Source of the DNA: Micromonospora globbae
Lineage (GTDB): Bacteria; Actinomycetota; Actinomycetes; Mycobacteriales; Micromonosporaceae
Assembly (NCBI RefSeq): GCF_003610785.1
Contig: NZ_RAQQ01000010.1
Span: 62,001 to 126,000 of the forward strand
Direction of reading: 5' to 3'
DNA: 64,000 nucleotides
In this document: positions 24,511-33,507 of the stretch, in pieces
Position numbering within the stretch: position 1 is the stretch's first letter
Layout of the letters: the number at the start of each line of letters is the position of its first letter
Translations under genes and position numbers: made by a program
Notes under the pieces: generated by a model
The model's database searches: none
What the model was told of the DNA's origin: nothing
What the model saw: only the letters and a program-made list of their open reading frames with translations

Positions 24511-25036
24511 GCCCCTGGGTGACGAGCACGACCAGCAGGATCGCCGCGACGACGCTCTGCCACGGCTCGGGGAAGATCGCCCGGCCGAGAACGCCGATCG
24601 CGGCGTAGAGGGCCGCCCAGCTGAGGCTCGCCGGGGCGTTGGCGGCGGCGAAGCGCCGCCAGGTCAGGCCGGCCACCGCGCCGGCGAGCAGCACCGGCAC
24701 CCGCCCGCCGGGGATGAGCCGCGACACCAGCAGCATCGACACCCGCCCCTCCCGCACCCGCGCCGAGACGCGGTCCAGGCGCTCCGGCTCCCGCAGCCAG
24801 CGCAGCCGGCGGGCGATGCGCTCCCCTCCCCAGCCGAGGACGAGATAGGTGACCAGGTCACCGACGTACGCGCCGAGGGCGCCGGCGGCCACCACGAGGA
24901 CGACGGTCAGCGGGTGCTGGTGGGCGGCGAGCGCCGCGGCGCCGCTGACGGCCGCGCCGGTCGGCACGACGGGGACCACGGAGCCGAACATCACCACCAG
25001 GATCAGCCAGGCCAGCGCGCTGAGGGTGGCCGTCAT
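24455..25036 (-). CDS. DedA/VTT-domain membrane protein
   Basis: A 193-residue integral membrane protein with about five hydrophobic segments. The DedA/VTT core is recognisable as GDLVTYLVLGWGGERI and the LIPGGRVPVLLAGAVAGLTWRRF loop. DedA proteins are linked to lipid carrier and phospholipid flipping and to membrane homeostasis. The ATG overlaps the stop of the MBL-fold gene (ATGA), so the two are co-translated. Confidence 0.85.
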   Translation of the reverse strand: MTATLSALAWLILVVMFGSVVPVVPTGAAVSGAAALAAHQHPLTVVLVVAAGALGAYVGDLVTYLVLGWGGERIARRLRWLREPERLDRVSARVREGRVSMLLVSRLIPGGRVPVLLAGAVAGLTWRRFAAANAPASLSWAALYAAIGVLGRAIFPEPWQSVVAAILLVVLVTQGLSWVSRRRTAPAHPPARP

Positions 25037-25818
25037 GACGCCGGGACGGCGCAGGACTCGCCGGGCCGGAGCACGCGGACCCGGGTGCCGGGGGACACCG
25101 CCCCGGCGTGCCGGGCGAACTCCTCCCCCGGCGGGAGGAACCGGTCCGGCCGGATGCGGTCGCACCCGATCGGCCAGAAGGTGCCGAAGTGGATGGGCAC
25201 GGCCCAGGCCGCCGCCGCGCGGCGGACCGCCTCGGCGGCGCCCGCCGGGTCGAGGTGGCCGGCGGGCAGGGTGGGGCCCCAGCCCCCGACCGGGACCAGC
25301 GCCAGGTCGAGCGGGCCGAGCTTGCCCATCTCGTCGAAGAGGCCGGTGTCCCCGGCGAACCAGGTGCGGGCCCGCCCCTGCACCAGGTAGCCGACCGCGG
25401 CCGCGCGGTGCCGCGACCACGGGCCGCGCCCGCCGTCGTGCGCGGCCGGCACGGCGGTGACCCGGACCTCGCCGATCGTGGTCGTCTCACCGGGCGCGAG
25501 CTCCACACAGGGGCCGGCGGCCGGGCCGAGGGTCCGGCGCACCAGCGCCCCCGCGCCGGCCGGCACCACCAGCGTGGGACGCCCGGGCAGTCGCCGCAGC
25601 GAGGCGAAGTCCAGGTGGTCGGCGTGCAGGTGCGAGACGAGGACGGCGTCCGGGGCGTCGGTCAGGTGCGGGCGCGGCCCCCGGCGGCGGCGCAGGTGCG
25701 CGAGCCGGTCCCGCAGCAGCGGGTCGGTCAGCAGCCGGGTGCCGGAGTCCTCGATCCACACGGTGCTGTGCCCGTGCCAGGTCAGCCGCACCGTACCCGT
25801 TCCGGTCACGCCTGCCAC
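25033..25818 (-). CDS. MBL-fold metallo-hydrolase (UlaG-like)
   Basis: A 261-residue metallo-beta-lactamase-fold protein. Motif SHLHADHLD (H63, H65, D67, H68) binds zinc; further ligands lie in PAAHDG, FAGDTGLFDE and IHFGTFWP. It resembles the YtnP/UlaG-like group, such as NAPE-PLD-type lipid hydrolases and ascorbate-lactonase relatives. The GTG at 25818 has only a modest binding site. Coupling to a DedA gene hints at a membrane-lipid context; the substrate is unknown. Confidence 0.83.
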   Translation of the reverse strand: MAGVTGTGTVRLTWHGHSTVWIEDSGTRLLTDPLLRDRLAHLRRRRGPRPHLTDAPDAVLVSHLHADHLDFASLRRLPGRPTLVVPAGAGALVRRTLGPAAGPCVELAPGETTTIGEVRVTAVPAAHDGGRGPWSRHRAAAVGYLVQGRARTWFAGDTGLFDEMGKLGPLDLALVPVGGWGPTLPAGHLDPAGAAEAVRRAAAAWAVPIHFGTFWPIGCDRIRPDRFLPPGEEFARHAGAVSPGTRVRVLRPGESCAVPAS

Positions 25819-25967
25819 CGTATCCGACCAGCCTCGTCGCGCCGCCGCCGGTGGCGACGGGTCACGTGCGGCGTCGGCGCCGACCGAACGCCCGGGACCG
25901 GGCCGGTGCGCCGACGCGGGACGCCGGTGGGCCGGCGCGGGGCCGGGCCGGGGCAGGCCGCGGGGCG

Positions 25968-26366
25968 TCAGCCGACCCGGTTCAGGGCGCGCCGGCCGTT
26001 GCGCGGGCGCGTGCGGTCGTCGACCCGGTAGCCGTCGTCGGCGAGCAGCCGGCGCGCGGCGTCGAGCCCGGTCAGCGCCGCCCCGTACGCGGCCACCTCC
26101 CGCTGGAAGTGCTCGACCTTCGCGTACCAGAACGTCAGCTCCGGGTTCATCGACTTCGCGTTGATGTAGTTGACGATGTCCGTGTCCGGGGTGATGCCGC
26201 GGCGGGCGTAGCAGCGGTCGAAGCGGGCCTTCGTCCGCTCGTACTTCTCGCTCATCGCGGTCAGCCCGGCCTCGGCCTCCAGCAGCCGGTCCCGCAGGTA
26301 CTGCACGTACGTGCGGGGCACCGGCGCCGCGGGCCGGACCGGGCGGGGGGCGGGCAGAGCGGCCAT
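25968..26366 (-). CDS. Small uncharacterised helical protein
   Basis: A 132-residue protein that I do not recognise. A Pro-rich start (MAALPAPRPVRPAAPVPRTYVQYL) leads into heptad-like helices (LEAEAGLTAMSEKYERTKARFDRCYARRG) and ends in a basic tail. It has no signal peptide or catalytic motif, and a helical adaptor or DNA-associated role is possible. The ATG at 26366 has GGAAGGGG upstream; a GTG three codons earlier is also possible. Transcribed alone. Confidence 0.65.
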   Translation of the reverse strand: MAALPAPRPVRPAAPVPRTYVQYLRDRLLEAEAGLTAMSEKYERTKARFDRCYARRGITPDTDIVNYINAKSMNPELTFWYAKVEHFQREVAAYGAALTGLDAARRLLADDGYRVDDRTRPRNGRRALNRVG

Positions 26367-26679
26367 GACGCTCACCCCTTCCGGCGGACCGCGGGTCCGC
26401 GGCCGGTATGGGAGCCGGTCAGCGACATCGACCGGGGAACGGATCCATCGTGGAACAGCTTGTTGCACCTCCGTACGCCGTGATGGGGCCACACCGCGTC
26501 CTCGGGCGGGCCGGTGCCGTGGCCGCGACACCCGGTCGGCCGACGTGTCCGCCAGCCGGTGCGGCGGTCGGGGCGGCTCCGCACCCGGACCCGCTGCGAC
26601 GTGCCGTGTTCCATACCCACACCGACGGTCGCCTATGCGTCGGGCCGCCCGACCGCCCCGTGCTCCGGCCCTCGCCGGG
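26367..26679. other. Non-coding gap before the small helical protein
   Basis: No gene is supported in these 313 bases. A perfect hairpin GCGGACC-GCG-GGTCCGC (26384-26400) lies 18 bp upstream of the start at 26366 and could structure its leader. I see no clear promoter. Confidence 0.4.
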
Positions 26680-27318
26680 TCAGCCAACCAGGCGGCGTTC
26701 CCACGCCCAGGCGGCGATCTCGACCCGGTTGCGGGCCCCGAGCTTCGCCTGGACGCTGGCCAGGTGCGTCTTCACCGTGCCGACGGCGATGAACAGCCGC
26801 GCCGCGATCTCGGCGTTGGTGAGGCCCCGGGCGGCGAGCCGCACCACGTCGAGTTCCCGCGGGGAGAGCCCGCCGTCGTCGCGGGCCGGCGCGGGCGTGC
26901 TGAGGTGCTCCAGCAGCCGGACGGTGACCGACGGGCTGATCAGCGCGTCGCCGGAGACGGCCGCGCGGACCGCCTCCACGAGCAGGGCCGGCCCCGAGTC
27001 CTTGAGCAGGAAGCCGCAGGCGCCGTTGCGCAGGGCCGTGTGCACGTACTCGTCGAGGTCGAACGTGGTGACCACCACGACGCGGACCGGGTCGGTGACG
27101 CCCGGTCCGGCGAGCAGGCGCAGCGCCTCCAGGCCGTCGAGGCGGGGCATGCGGATGTCGAGCAGCACCACGTCCGGGCGCAGGCGCCGGGCCAGCTCGA
27201 CGGCGGTGACGCCGTCGGCGGCCTCCCCCACCACCGCCATGTCCGGCTGCGCCCCGATGATCATGCCGAACCCGGTCCGGACCATCGCCTGGTCGTCGGC
27301 GACCAGCACCCGGATCAT
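26680..27318 (-). CDS. NarL/FixJ-type response regulator
   Basis: A 212-residue response regulator. The receiver (residues 1-120) has acidic pocket DD at 8-9, phosphoacceptor D54 in LLDIRMP and lysine in FLLKDSG. The LuxR-type HTH (LSPRELDVVRLAARGLTNAEIAARLFIAVGTVKTHL, about 148-183) is intact. Its ATG overlaps the kinase stop (ATGA). It probably controls the divergently transcribed ABC exporter. Confidence 0.93.
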   Translation of the reverse strand: MIRVLVADDQAMVRTGFGMIIGAQPDMAVVGEAADGVTAVELARRLRPDVVLLDIRMPRLDGLEALRLLAGPGVTDPVRVVVVTTFDLDEYVHTALRNGACGFLLKDSGPALLVEAVRAAVSGDALISPSVTVRLLEHLSTPAPARDDGGLSPRELDVVRLAARGLTNAEIAARLFIAVGTVKTHLASVQAKLGARNRVEIAAWAWERRLVG

Positions 27319-28517
27319 CGGACCACCGTCCGTTGCAGTGGCAGCGCGGCGTCGAGCACCCAGCCGCCCGTCACTCCGGGACCGGCCGTGATCGTGCCGC
27401 CCAGGGCGCGTACCCGCTCGGTGAGGCCGACCAGCCCGTACCCGTGGCGGCGCGGGGGCGACGTGCGAGCGGCCGCGCCGTCGTCGGCCACCCGGACCAG
27501 CAACCAGTCCGGCGTACGCCGGACGAACACGTCCACGGACCGGGCGTCCGGCGCGTGCTGGCGCGCGTTCGTGAGCCCCTCCATCACCAGCCGGTACGCC
27601 GACGTCGAGACCTCGACGGGCAGGCCGTCCAACGCGCCGTCGACGTGCAGCCGCGCGGGGGCGTTCGCCGTGCCGTTGAAGCCCTCCAGCAACGGCGCGA
27701 GGTCGGCCACGCCGGCGAGCGGGGCCAGCGGCGCGTCCGGCGCGGCGTCCGGGTCGCGCAGGATCCCGACCATCCGCCGCATGGACGCCATGGTCTCCGC
27801 GCCGGCCCGCTCGATCTGCTCCAGCGCGGTGATCACCCGCTGCGGGTCCTGCTCGGCCACGAAGCGGGCGCCCTGCGCCTGCACGACGATGCCGGTCACG
27901 TGGTGGGCGATGAAGTCGTGCAGGTCGCGGGCGAACTCGGCGCGCTGCTCGGCCCGTACCAGGGCGATGGCCCGGTCCCGCCCGGTCGCGACGACCCGCA
28001 GGTAGATCCCGCCCGCGGCGGCGCCCACCGCGGCGAGGGCCTGGAGCAGCGCGAAGATCACGTAGACGCTGTCGGTGCCGGCGCGCAGCGGGAGGGCGGC
28101 GACGGCGAGGCCCGCGACCACGGCCGCCCAGGGCGCGATGCGGGGCGCGCCCCAGCGGGCGACCACGAAGACGACCGCCATCAGTCCGGCCGACTCGGCC
28201 AGCCCCCAGTTGCCACTCAGCACGTACGAGCCGGCGGTGTGGAGGGCGCCCAGAGCGAGGCTCACGGTGAGGGAGGCGGCGCCGACCAGGAGCGCCAGCA
28301 CGGGCGCCCGCCGCGAGCCCGTGCGGTGCACCGGCAACCAGACGAGCACGGTGGCCGCCGCCAGCCCCATCCGCGCGAGGGTGAGCAGCAGGGCGGCCGG
28401 GGTCATCCCGTGGAAGTCGCCGAACCGCAGGTCGAAGAGGCCCAGCAGGGCCATCGCCACCAGGCCGGCGAGCTGGCCGAGGCGTACCCACCAGGTCCGG
28501 TGTCGGGGCGCGTTCAT
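27315..28517 (-). CDS. NarL-family sensor histidine kinase
   Basis: A 400-residue membrane kinase with about six N-terminal helices (residues 15-172) and no large extracellular domain, which suggests sensing within the membrane. The HisKA_3 dimerisation box holds the phospho-histidine in FARDLHDFIAHHV (H200). The ATPase domain follows (GLTNARQHAP, VADDG, GYGLVGLTERV). It pairs with the coupled response regulator and is divergent from a MacB/FtsX-type exporter, the arrangement of envelope-stress or peptide-detoxification modules. Confidence 0.92.
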   Translation of the reverse strand: MNAPRHRTWWVRLGQLAGLVAMALLGLFDLRFGDFHGMTPAALLLTLARMGLAAATVLVWLPVHRTGSRRAPVLALLVGAASLTVSLALGALHTAGSYVLSGNWGLAESAGLMAVVFVVARWGAPRIAPWAAVVAGLAVAALPLRAGTDSVYVIFALLQALAAVGAAAGGIYLRVVATGRDRAIALVRAEQRAEFARDLHDFIAHHVTGIVVQAQGARFVAEQDPQRVITALEQIERAGAETMASMRRMVGILRDPDAAPDAPLAPLAGVADLAPLLEGFNGTANAPARLHVDGALDGLPVEVSTSAYRLVMEGLTNARQHAPDARSVDVFVRRTPDWLLVRVADDGAAARTSPPRRHGYGLVGLTERVRALGGTITAGPGVTGGWVLDAALPLQRTVVR

Positions 28518-28665
28518 CGTGACCCAGCGTAGCCAGGCCCTCGTGGGCGCCGGATCGGCCGAAAGGCAGACCCGACGGCGGTGATCTCTGCCGCCGGGCC
28601 GATGCGGTCCCGGGTCGCCGGCGGCGAGGCTCTCCCCCGTCACACGTCCCGTTCCTGGAGGATCG

Positions 28666-29424
28666 ATGAGAACGCACGCCCCGCCGGAGGCCGGCCGCGC
28701 CGCCGTCGCCGCGATCGAGGTGGTGAAGGTGTACGGCAGCGGCGACACCGCCGTACGCGCCCTGGACGGTGTCTCGGTCGGCTTCGACCGGGCCGGGTTC
28801 ACGGCGATCATGGGTCCGTCCGGCTCCGGCAAGTCGACGCTGATGCACTGCCTCGCCGGCCTGGACACGGCCACCTCCGGGCGGGTGCTGCTCGGCGGCA
28901 CCGAACTCACCGGGCGGTCCGACCGGACGCTGACCCGCGTACGCCGGGAGCGGATCGGGTTCGTCTTCCAGTCGTTCAACCTGCTGCCGCAGCTCACCGC
29001 CGCGCAGAACATCACCCTTCCGCTCGACCTCGCGGGCCGGCAGCCCGACCGTGACCTGCTGGCGCACCTGGTCGGCGTGCTGGGTCTGGCCGACCGGCTG
29101 GGCCACCGTCCCAGCGAGCTGTCCGGCGGCCAGCAGCAGCGGGTGGCGCTGGCCCGGGCGCTCGTGTCACGGCCCGAGGTCGTGTTCGCCGACGAGCCGA
29201 CCGGCAACCTGGACTCGCGCTCCGGGGCGGAGGTGCTCTCCGTGCTGCGCGACTCGGTGCGCGACCTCGGGCAGACGGTCGTCATGGTCACCCACGACCC
29301 GATCGCCGCCGCGTACGCCGACCGGGTGGTGCTGCTCGCCGACGGCCGCGTCGTCGGCGAGATCGACCGGCCGGACCAGGGCTCGGTCACCGACGCGCTG
29401 CGCGACCTGGCGGCCGGCGCATGA
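28666..29424 (+). CDS. ABC transporter ATPase (MacB/LolD type)
   Basis: A 252-residue ATPase with Walker A GPSGSGKST, signature LSGGQQQRVALARAL and Walker B VVFADEPTGNLDSR. The TGNLDSR form is typical of the MacB/LolD/FtsE clade that powers mechanotransmission rather than import. The ATG follows CTGGAGGATCG. The stop overlaps the FtsX-like gene start (ATGA). It is divergent from the two-component system. Confidence 0.93.
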   Translation: MRTHAPPEAGRAAVAAIEVVKVYGSGDTAVRALDGVSVGFDRAGFTAIMGPSGSGKSTLMHCLAGLDTATSGRVLLGGTELTGRSDRTLTRVRRERIGFVFQSFNLLPQLTAAQNITLPLDLAGRQPDRDLLAHLVGVLGLADRLGHRPSELSGGQQQRVALARALVSRPEVVFADEPTGNLDSRSGAEVLSVLRDSVRDLGQTVVMVTHDPIAAAYADRVVLLADGRVVGEIDRPDQGSVTDALRDLAAGA

Positions 29425-31961
29425 GGGGGACCGTGCTGCGGACCCAGGTCAGCGCCGCGGCCCGCCGTCCCGGCCGGCTCGTCCTCACCGGCCTGGCCGT
29501 CGTGGTGGCGTCGTTCGTCGTGACCGGCACCGTGCTGGCGCAGCAGATCACCGAACGGACCGCCCGGGACACCCTCAGCGGCACCCCGGCCGCCACGTCC
29601 CTCGTGGTGGGCGGCGCCGCGGAGGGCCCGCGGCCGGCCGTCGCCACGCTCCCGCGCGTCCAGGCCCTGCCCGGCGTGGCCGAGGCCGTCGGCCGGGTGG
29701 AGATCGGGCTGTCCGTCGGGGAGTCGTACCTCAACCTGCGGGCCGACCCCGGCGCGGGCCCCCTGTCGACGGTGCGGCTGGTGCGCGGCACGTACCCGGA
29801 CGCCCCGGGCGAGATCGCCGTCACCGAGCGGACCGCCGAACGGTTGGGGCTCGGCGTGGGCACCGTGACCACCGGGACCGGCGGTGAGCGGGCCACGCCC
29901 GGCCCGCTCACCGTGACCGGTGTCGTGGCGACGGAGGCCGACGCCGGCTACGACGGGTACGCGCCGGCCGCCGCGGTGGTGTCCTGGGCCGGTCTCACCG
30001 ACCTGGACCGGATCGACCTGCGGGTGGCTCCCGGCACGCCGCCGGACGCGGTCCGCCAGCGGCTGGCCGCGCAGCTCCCGCCGGACGTGGCGGTGCGGGG
30101 CGGCGACGAGGTCCGCGCGGCGGAGGCGGACGCGGCGGCCGAGCAGGTGGACAACCTGTTCGCCCTCGTCGCCATGTTCGTGGCGGTCGCCGTGGCCGCC
30201 GCGGCGCTGGTGGTCACGTCGGCGTTCCGGATCGTCTTCGCCCAGCGGATGCGCCAGCTCGCGCTGCTGCGGGCGGTCGGCGCGGACCGCGCCGCGCTCG
30301 TCGGGGCGCTGACCGCCGAGGGCGCGCTCACCGGTCTGGTCGCGGGTGTCGTCGGGGTGGCCGCCGCCCTCGCCGCGGGGCACGTGCTCCCGGCGGTCCT
30401 GCGCGGGTTCGGCCTCGCCGTCTCGTCCCCCGGCGTCCCGGTGGGGGTGGCGGCGGCCGTCGTGGTCGGCGCCGTCGCCCTGACCGTGCTGGCGGTGCTG
30501 GCGCCGGCGTTCGCCGCCGCCCGGGTCTCGCCGCTGGAGGCGCTGCGCGCCGCGAGCACCACCGGCGGGCGGCGCGACGTGGGCGTCGCGCGGCTGCTGG
30601 CCGGGGTGCTGCTGGCCGCCGGCGCGGTCCTCGCCGGCGCGGCGGCGGGCGCGCGGCTGCCGACCCCGGAGCAGGAGGTGTACGACCCGATGTCGACGCT
30701 GCTGCTGCTCGTCGGCTCCGGCGCGGCGGCGTTCTTCGCGCTGGTGGCCCTCGGCCCGCTGGTGGTGCGTCCGGTGCTCGCCGTCGTGGGGTGGCCGCTG
30801 CGCCAGTTCGGGCCGCTCGGCCGGCTGGCCGTCGGTGGGATCGGCGGGGCGCCCCGCCGGGCCGCGGCGGTCTCCGTCGTGGTGGCGCTCGGCGTGACCC
30901 TGATCGCGGGGGTGCTCGTCGGGGGCGCGTCGATGCGCGTCCTCGCCGACCGGGAACTGGCGCTCTCCGCGCCGGCCGACGTCGAGGTGTCCGCCACCGG
31001 CGGCGGACCCCTGCCGGACGCCGTCGTGGCACGGGCCGAGGCGGCGCGCGGCGCGCTCGCCCGGGTGGTGCCCTACCGGCGCGCCGTCGACGTGGCGCTG
31101 ACGCGCGGCGGCCAGCGGCTCGGGACGGCCGACCCCGGTTTCGCCACGGTCGACCTCGACGTGTCGGCGCTGCCGACCGCCGGTGACCTGGACGTGGCCG
31201 AGGGCACGCTGGCCGACCGCGCCCCGGGCCGGGTCGTGCTCGCGAGCTGGGCCGCCCGGGACACCGGGCTACGGGTGGGCGACACGGTCGCGCTCGCCCG
31301 CGCCGGGCGGACCGTCGAGGTGCGGGTGGTCGCCGTCCTGCCCGACCACGGCCCGCTGCACGCGCAGGTCCTCGCCGACCCCGCCGACCTGGACCGTCTC
31401 GGCGTGCCGGCGGCGCCCACCGGTCTGCTGGCCGACGCGGCCGGCGGCGGCGAGGCCGGGCGTACGGCGGCCGTGCGGGCCCTGCGGCAGGCGATCGGCG
31501 GCGCCGACGGCGTGGGACTCGCGGTCCTCGCCGACGAGCGGGACCGCAACGACGAGGTGCTGCGCGCCCTCGTCTGGATCGCCGTGGGCCTGGTCAGCCT
31601 CACCGTCCTCGTCGCCGTGGTCGGCGTGGGCTCCACGACGGCCCTGTCGGTGGTGGAGCGGGTACGCGAGGCCGGGCTGCTGCGTGCCCTCGGCCTGTCC
31701 TGGGCCGGCCTGCGCACCACCCTGACCGCCGAGTCCGGGCTGTACGGCCTGATCGGCGCGGCGATGGGCCTGGTGCTCGGCGTCCCGTACGCCTGGCTGG
31801 CGGTGAAGGCCCTCGGGGTCGACGCCCCGCTGGTCCTGCCGGTGCTGCCGCTGGCCGGGCTGTTCGCCGTGCTGGTGGTGCTCACCGCGCTGGCGGGGGT
31901 GCTGCCGGCCCGGCGGGCGGCCCGGGTCAGCCCCGTGGCGGCGCTGGGCATCGACGGGTGA
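29421..31961 (+). CDS. FtsX-like ABC transporter permease
   Basis: An 846-residue permease with about ten membrane helices. An N-terminal helix is followed by an extracytoplasmic domain (residues about 45-230) and three helices of a first FtsX domain ending in ARVSPLEALRA. Further helices, a second extracytoplasmic domain and a C-terminal FtsX triplet ending in ARVSPVAALGIDG follow. Such permeases export peptides, antibiotics or lipids, or signal to them. Coupled to the ATPase gene. Confidence 0.92.
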   Translation: MRGTVLRTQVSAAARRPGRLVLTGLAVVVASFVVTGTVLAQQITERTARDTLSGTPAATSLVVGGAAEGPRPAVATLPRVQALPGVAEAVGRVEIGLSVGESYLNLRADPGAGPLSTVRLVRGTYPDAPGEIAVTERTAERLGLGVGTVTTGTGGERATPGPLTVTGVVATEADAGYDGYAPAAAVVSWAGLTDLDRIDLRVAPGTPPDAVRQRLAAQLPPDVAVRGGDEVRAAEADAAAEQVDNLFALVAMFVAVAVAAAALVVTSAFRIVFAQRMRQLALLRAVGADRAALVGALTAEGALTGLVAGVVGVAAALAAGHVLPAVLRGFGLAVSSPGVPVGVAAAVVVGAVALTVLAVLAPAFAAARVSPLEALRAASTTGGRRDVGVARLLAGVLLAAGAVLAGAAAGARLPTPEQEVYDPMSTLLLLVGSGAAAFFALVALGPLVVRPVLAVVGWPLRQFGPLGRLAVGGIGGAPRRAAAVSVVVALGVTLIAGVLVGGASMRVLADRELALSAPADVEVSATGGGPLPDAVVARAEAARGALARVVPYRRAVDVALTRGGQRLGTADPGFATVDLDVSALPTAGDLDVAEGTLADRAPGRVVLASWAARDTGLRVGDTVALARAGRTVEVRVVAVLPDHGPLHAQVLADPADLDRLGVPAAPTGLLADAAGGGEAGRTAAVRALRQAIGGADGVGLAVLADERDRNDEVLRALVWIAVGLVSLTVLVAVVGVGSTTALSVVERVREAGLLRALGLSWAGLRTTLTAESGLYGLIGAAMGLVLGVPYAWLAVKALGVDAPLVLPVLPLAGLFAVLVVLTALAGVLPARRAARVSPVAALGIDG

Positions 31962-32027
31962 CGGCCCCGGCGGCCCGGCGGTCTCCCGGCCGCCGGGCCG
32001 CCGCCCGCCGACCGGCCGGGGTGGACC

Positions 32028-32082
32028 GGCCCGGCCGACCACCGCCGGGGGCCGTGGCCCCGGCAGGCCCGGCCGACCACCG
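32028..32082. repeat. 17-bp direct repeat flanking a hairpin
   Basis: GGCCCGGCCGACCACCG occurs at 32028-32044 and 32066-32082. Between them, GCCGGGG (32044-32050) and CCCCGGC (32058-32064) form a stem that may terminate the FtsX transcript. No gene is visible in 31962-32153. Confidence 0.5.
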
Positions 32083-32153
32083 GACCGGGCGGTCCGCCGC
32101 TACTTCCCCCATTACCGCACTGTCCGGCGAACCGCCGATTACCGTGCGTAAGT

Positions 32154-33362
32154 GTGACGACCAATCGGGTTACCTGCCTGACGGCCGCGGCCGTCCTGTT
32201 GGCCGCGCCCGCCGTCGCGATCGCGCCGGCGACCGGGGCGGCGGCCGCGCCGTACGTTCCCTGTCCGGCGGTGAAGCCGCCGGTTCCGCCGCCCGCGGCG
32301 CCGTCCCCGCCGCCGGTCGACCCGGCGCGTCGGGTCATCGGCGGAGCGGCGCTGGACACCTCGGGGTTGGCCGTTCCGACCGGCGCGCCGGCGGCGCCCG
32401 CCGTCACGGCGACCGCGTGGCTCGTGGCGGACCTGAAGACCGGCGAGGTCCTCGGCGGATGCGCCCCGCACGAGCACCGGACGCCGGCCAGCGTGCAGAA
32501 GCTCCTGCTGGCCGCGGCCCTCATGCCCCGCCTCGACCCCCGGCAGGAGGTCGAGGTGACCCGGGCGGACCTGCGTGACCTCGACCCGGCGAGTTCGCTC
32601 ATGGGCGTGGTCGCGGGCGGGCGGTACCGGGTCGAGAGCCTGTGGCTGGGTCTGCTGCTCCGGTCCGGCAACGACGCCGCCAACGTCCTGGCGCGGGTCG
32701 GCGGCGGCGCGGCCGGCCGGCAGGGCGGTGTCGACGCCATGAACGAGGAAGCCCGGAGGCTGCGCGCGTACCAGACCCACGCGGCGACACCGTCGGGCCT
32801 GGACGGCCCCGGCCAGTACACGAGCGCGTACGACCTCGCGCTGATCGCCCGCGCCACGTTCGCCCGGGAGGACTTCCGGCGGTACGTGGCCACGACGACC
32901 GCGCACATCCCGGAGGGCGTGGGCCACCCCGCCTTCGAGATCACCCACGACACCACGCTGCTGGGCGCCTACCCGGGCACGCTCGGGGGCAAGACGGGCT
33001 TCACCGACCTGGCCCGGCAGACGTACGTCGGGGTGGCGGAGCGGGAGGGACGGCGGCTCGCCGTGACGCTGCTCGGCGCGGAGACCGCGCCGCTGGGCAG
33101 CCTGGGTGAGGCGACGGCGCTGCTCAACTGGGGCTTCGCGCTGCCCCGCGGCGCGTCGGTCGGCCACCTGGTGTCGCCCGACGAGAAGAAGTACGACCAG
33201 CCCGTGGTCCCGGTCGGCGGTGAGCGTCCCGAGCGGAACGCCACGTCGTCGTCGCGGTCGCTGCCCGTCGGTGTCGGTCTCGCGGCCGCGCTCGTCCTGG
33301 CCGTCGTCCTGGCGGTGCCGTGGCGGCGCCGCAGCGCCCGGCGGGCCGCGCGGGGCCGCTAG
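32154..33362 (+). CDS. D-alanyl-D-alanine carboxypeptidase (PBP5/DacA type)
   Basis: A 402-residue exported serine peptidase with signal peptide residues 1-32, a Pro-rich linker (KPPVPPPAAPSPPP) and the penicillin-binding triad: SVQK (S113/K116), SGN (171-173) and KTG (280-282). A C-terminal membrane helix (VGVGLAAALVLAVVLAVPW) with a basic tail anchors it. It trims the terminal D-Ala of peptidoglycan stem peptides. The GTG start has no clear ribosome binding site and may be leaderless. The stop codon lies inside a 26-bp tandem repeat. Confidence 0.92.
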   Translation: MTTNRVTCLTAAAVLLAAPAVAIAPATGAAAAPYVPCPAVKPPVPPPAAPSPPPVDPARRVIGGAALDTSGLAVPTGAPAAPAVTATAWLVADLKTGEVLGGCAPHEHRTPASVQKLLLAAALMPRLDPRQEVEVTRADLRDLDPASSLMGVVAGGRYRVESLWLGLLLRSGNDAANVLARVGGGAAGRQGGVDAMNEEARRLRAYQTHAATPSGLDGPGQYTSAYDLALIARATFAREDFRRYVATTTAHIPEGVGHPAFEITHDTTLLGAYPGTLGGKTGFTDLARQTYVGVAEREGRRLAVTLLGAETAPLGSLGEATALLNWGFALPRGASVGHLVSPDEKKYDQPVVPVGGERPERNATSSSRSLPVGVGLAAALVLAVVLAVPWRRRSARRAARGR

Positions 33363-33457
33363 GACGGCGGACCGCGCGGATCCGCTAGGACGGCGGACCG
33401 CGCGGATCCGCTAGGACGGCGGACCGCGCGGGGCCGCCAGGACGGCGTACCGCGCGG
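33343..33457 (+). repeat. 26-bp tandem repeat (VNTR-like)
   Basis: Units start at 33361, 33387 (identical), 33413 (three changes at its end) and 33439 (partial). A degenerate unit covers the last codons of the carboxypeptidase gene. Each unit contains GGACGGCGGACCGCGCGG; the first two include the palindrome GCGGATCCGC and repeat the in-frame TAG. The array ends about 50 bp before the alcohol dehydrogenase start. Confidence 0.85.
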
Positions 33458-33507
33458 CGGGCGGGGTGGACGTGGGGTGGACCCGCCGGCATGTGAGGAT
33501 CCCGCAC

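Noticed and set aside
26384..26400. Riboswitch in the leader of the small helical protein
   Set aside because: Only one simple hairpin is visible; no conserved aptamer features could be recognised.
33343..33457. Possible CRISPR array
   Set aside because: The units are tandem without unique spacers, so this is a VNTR-like repeat.
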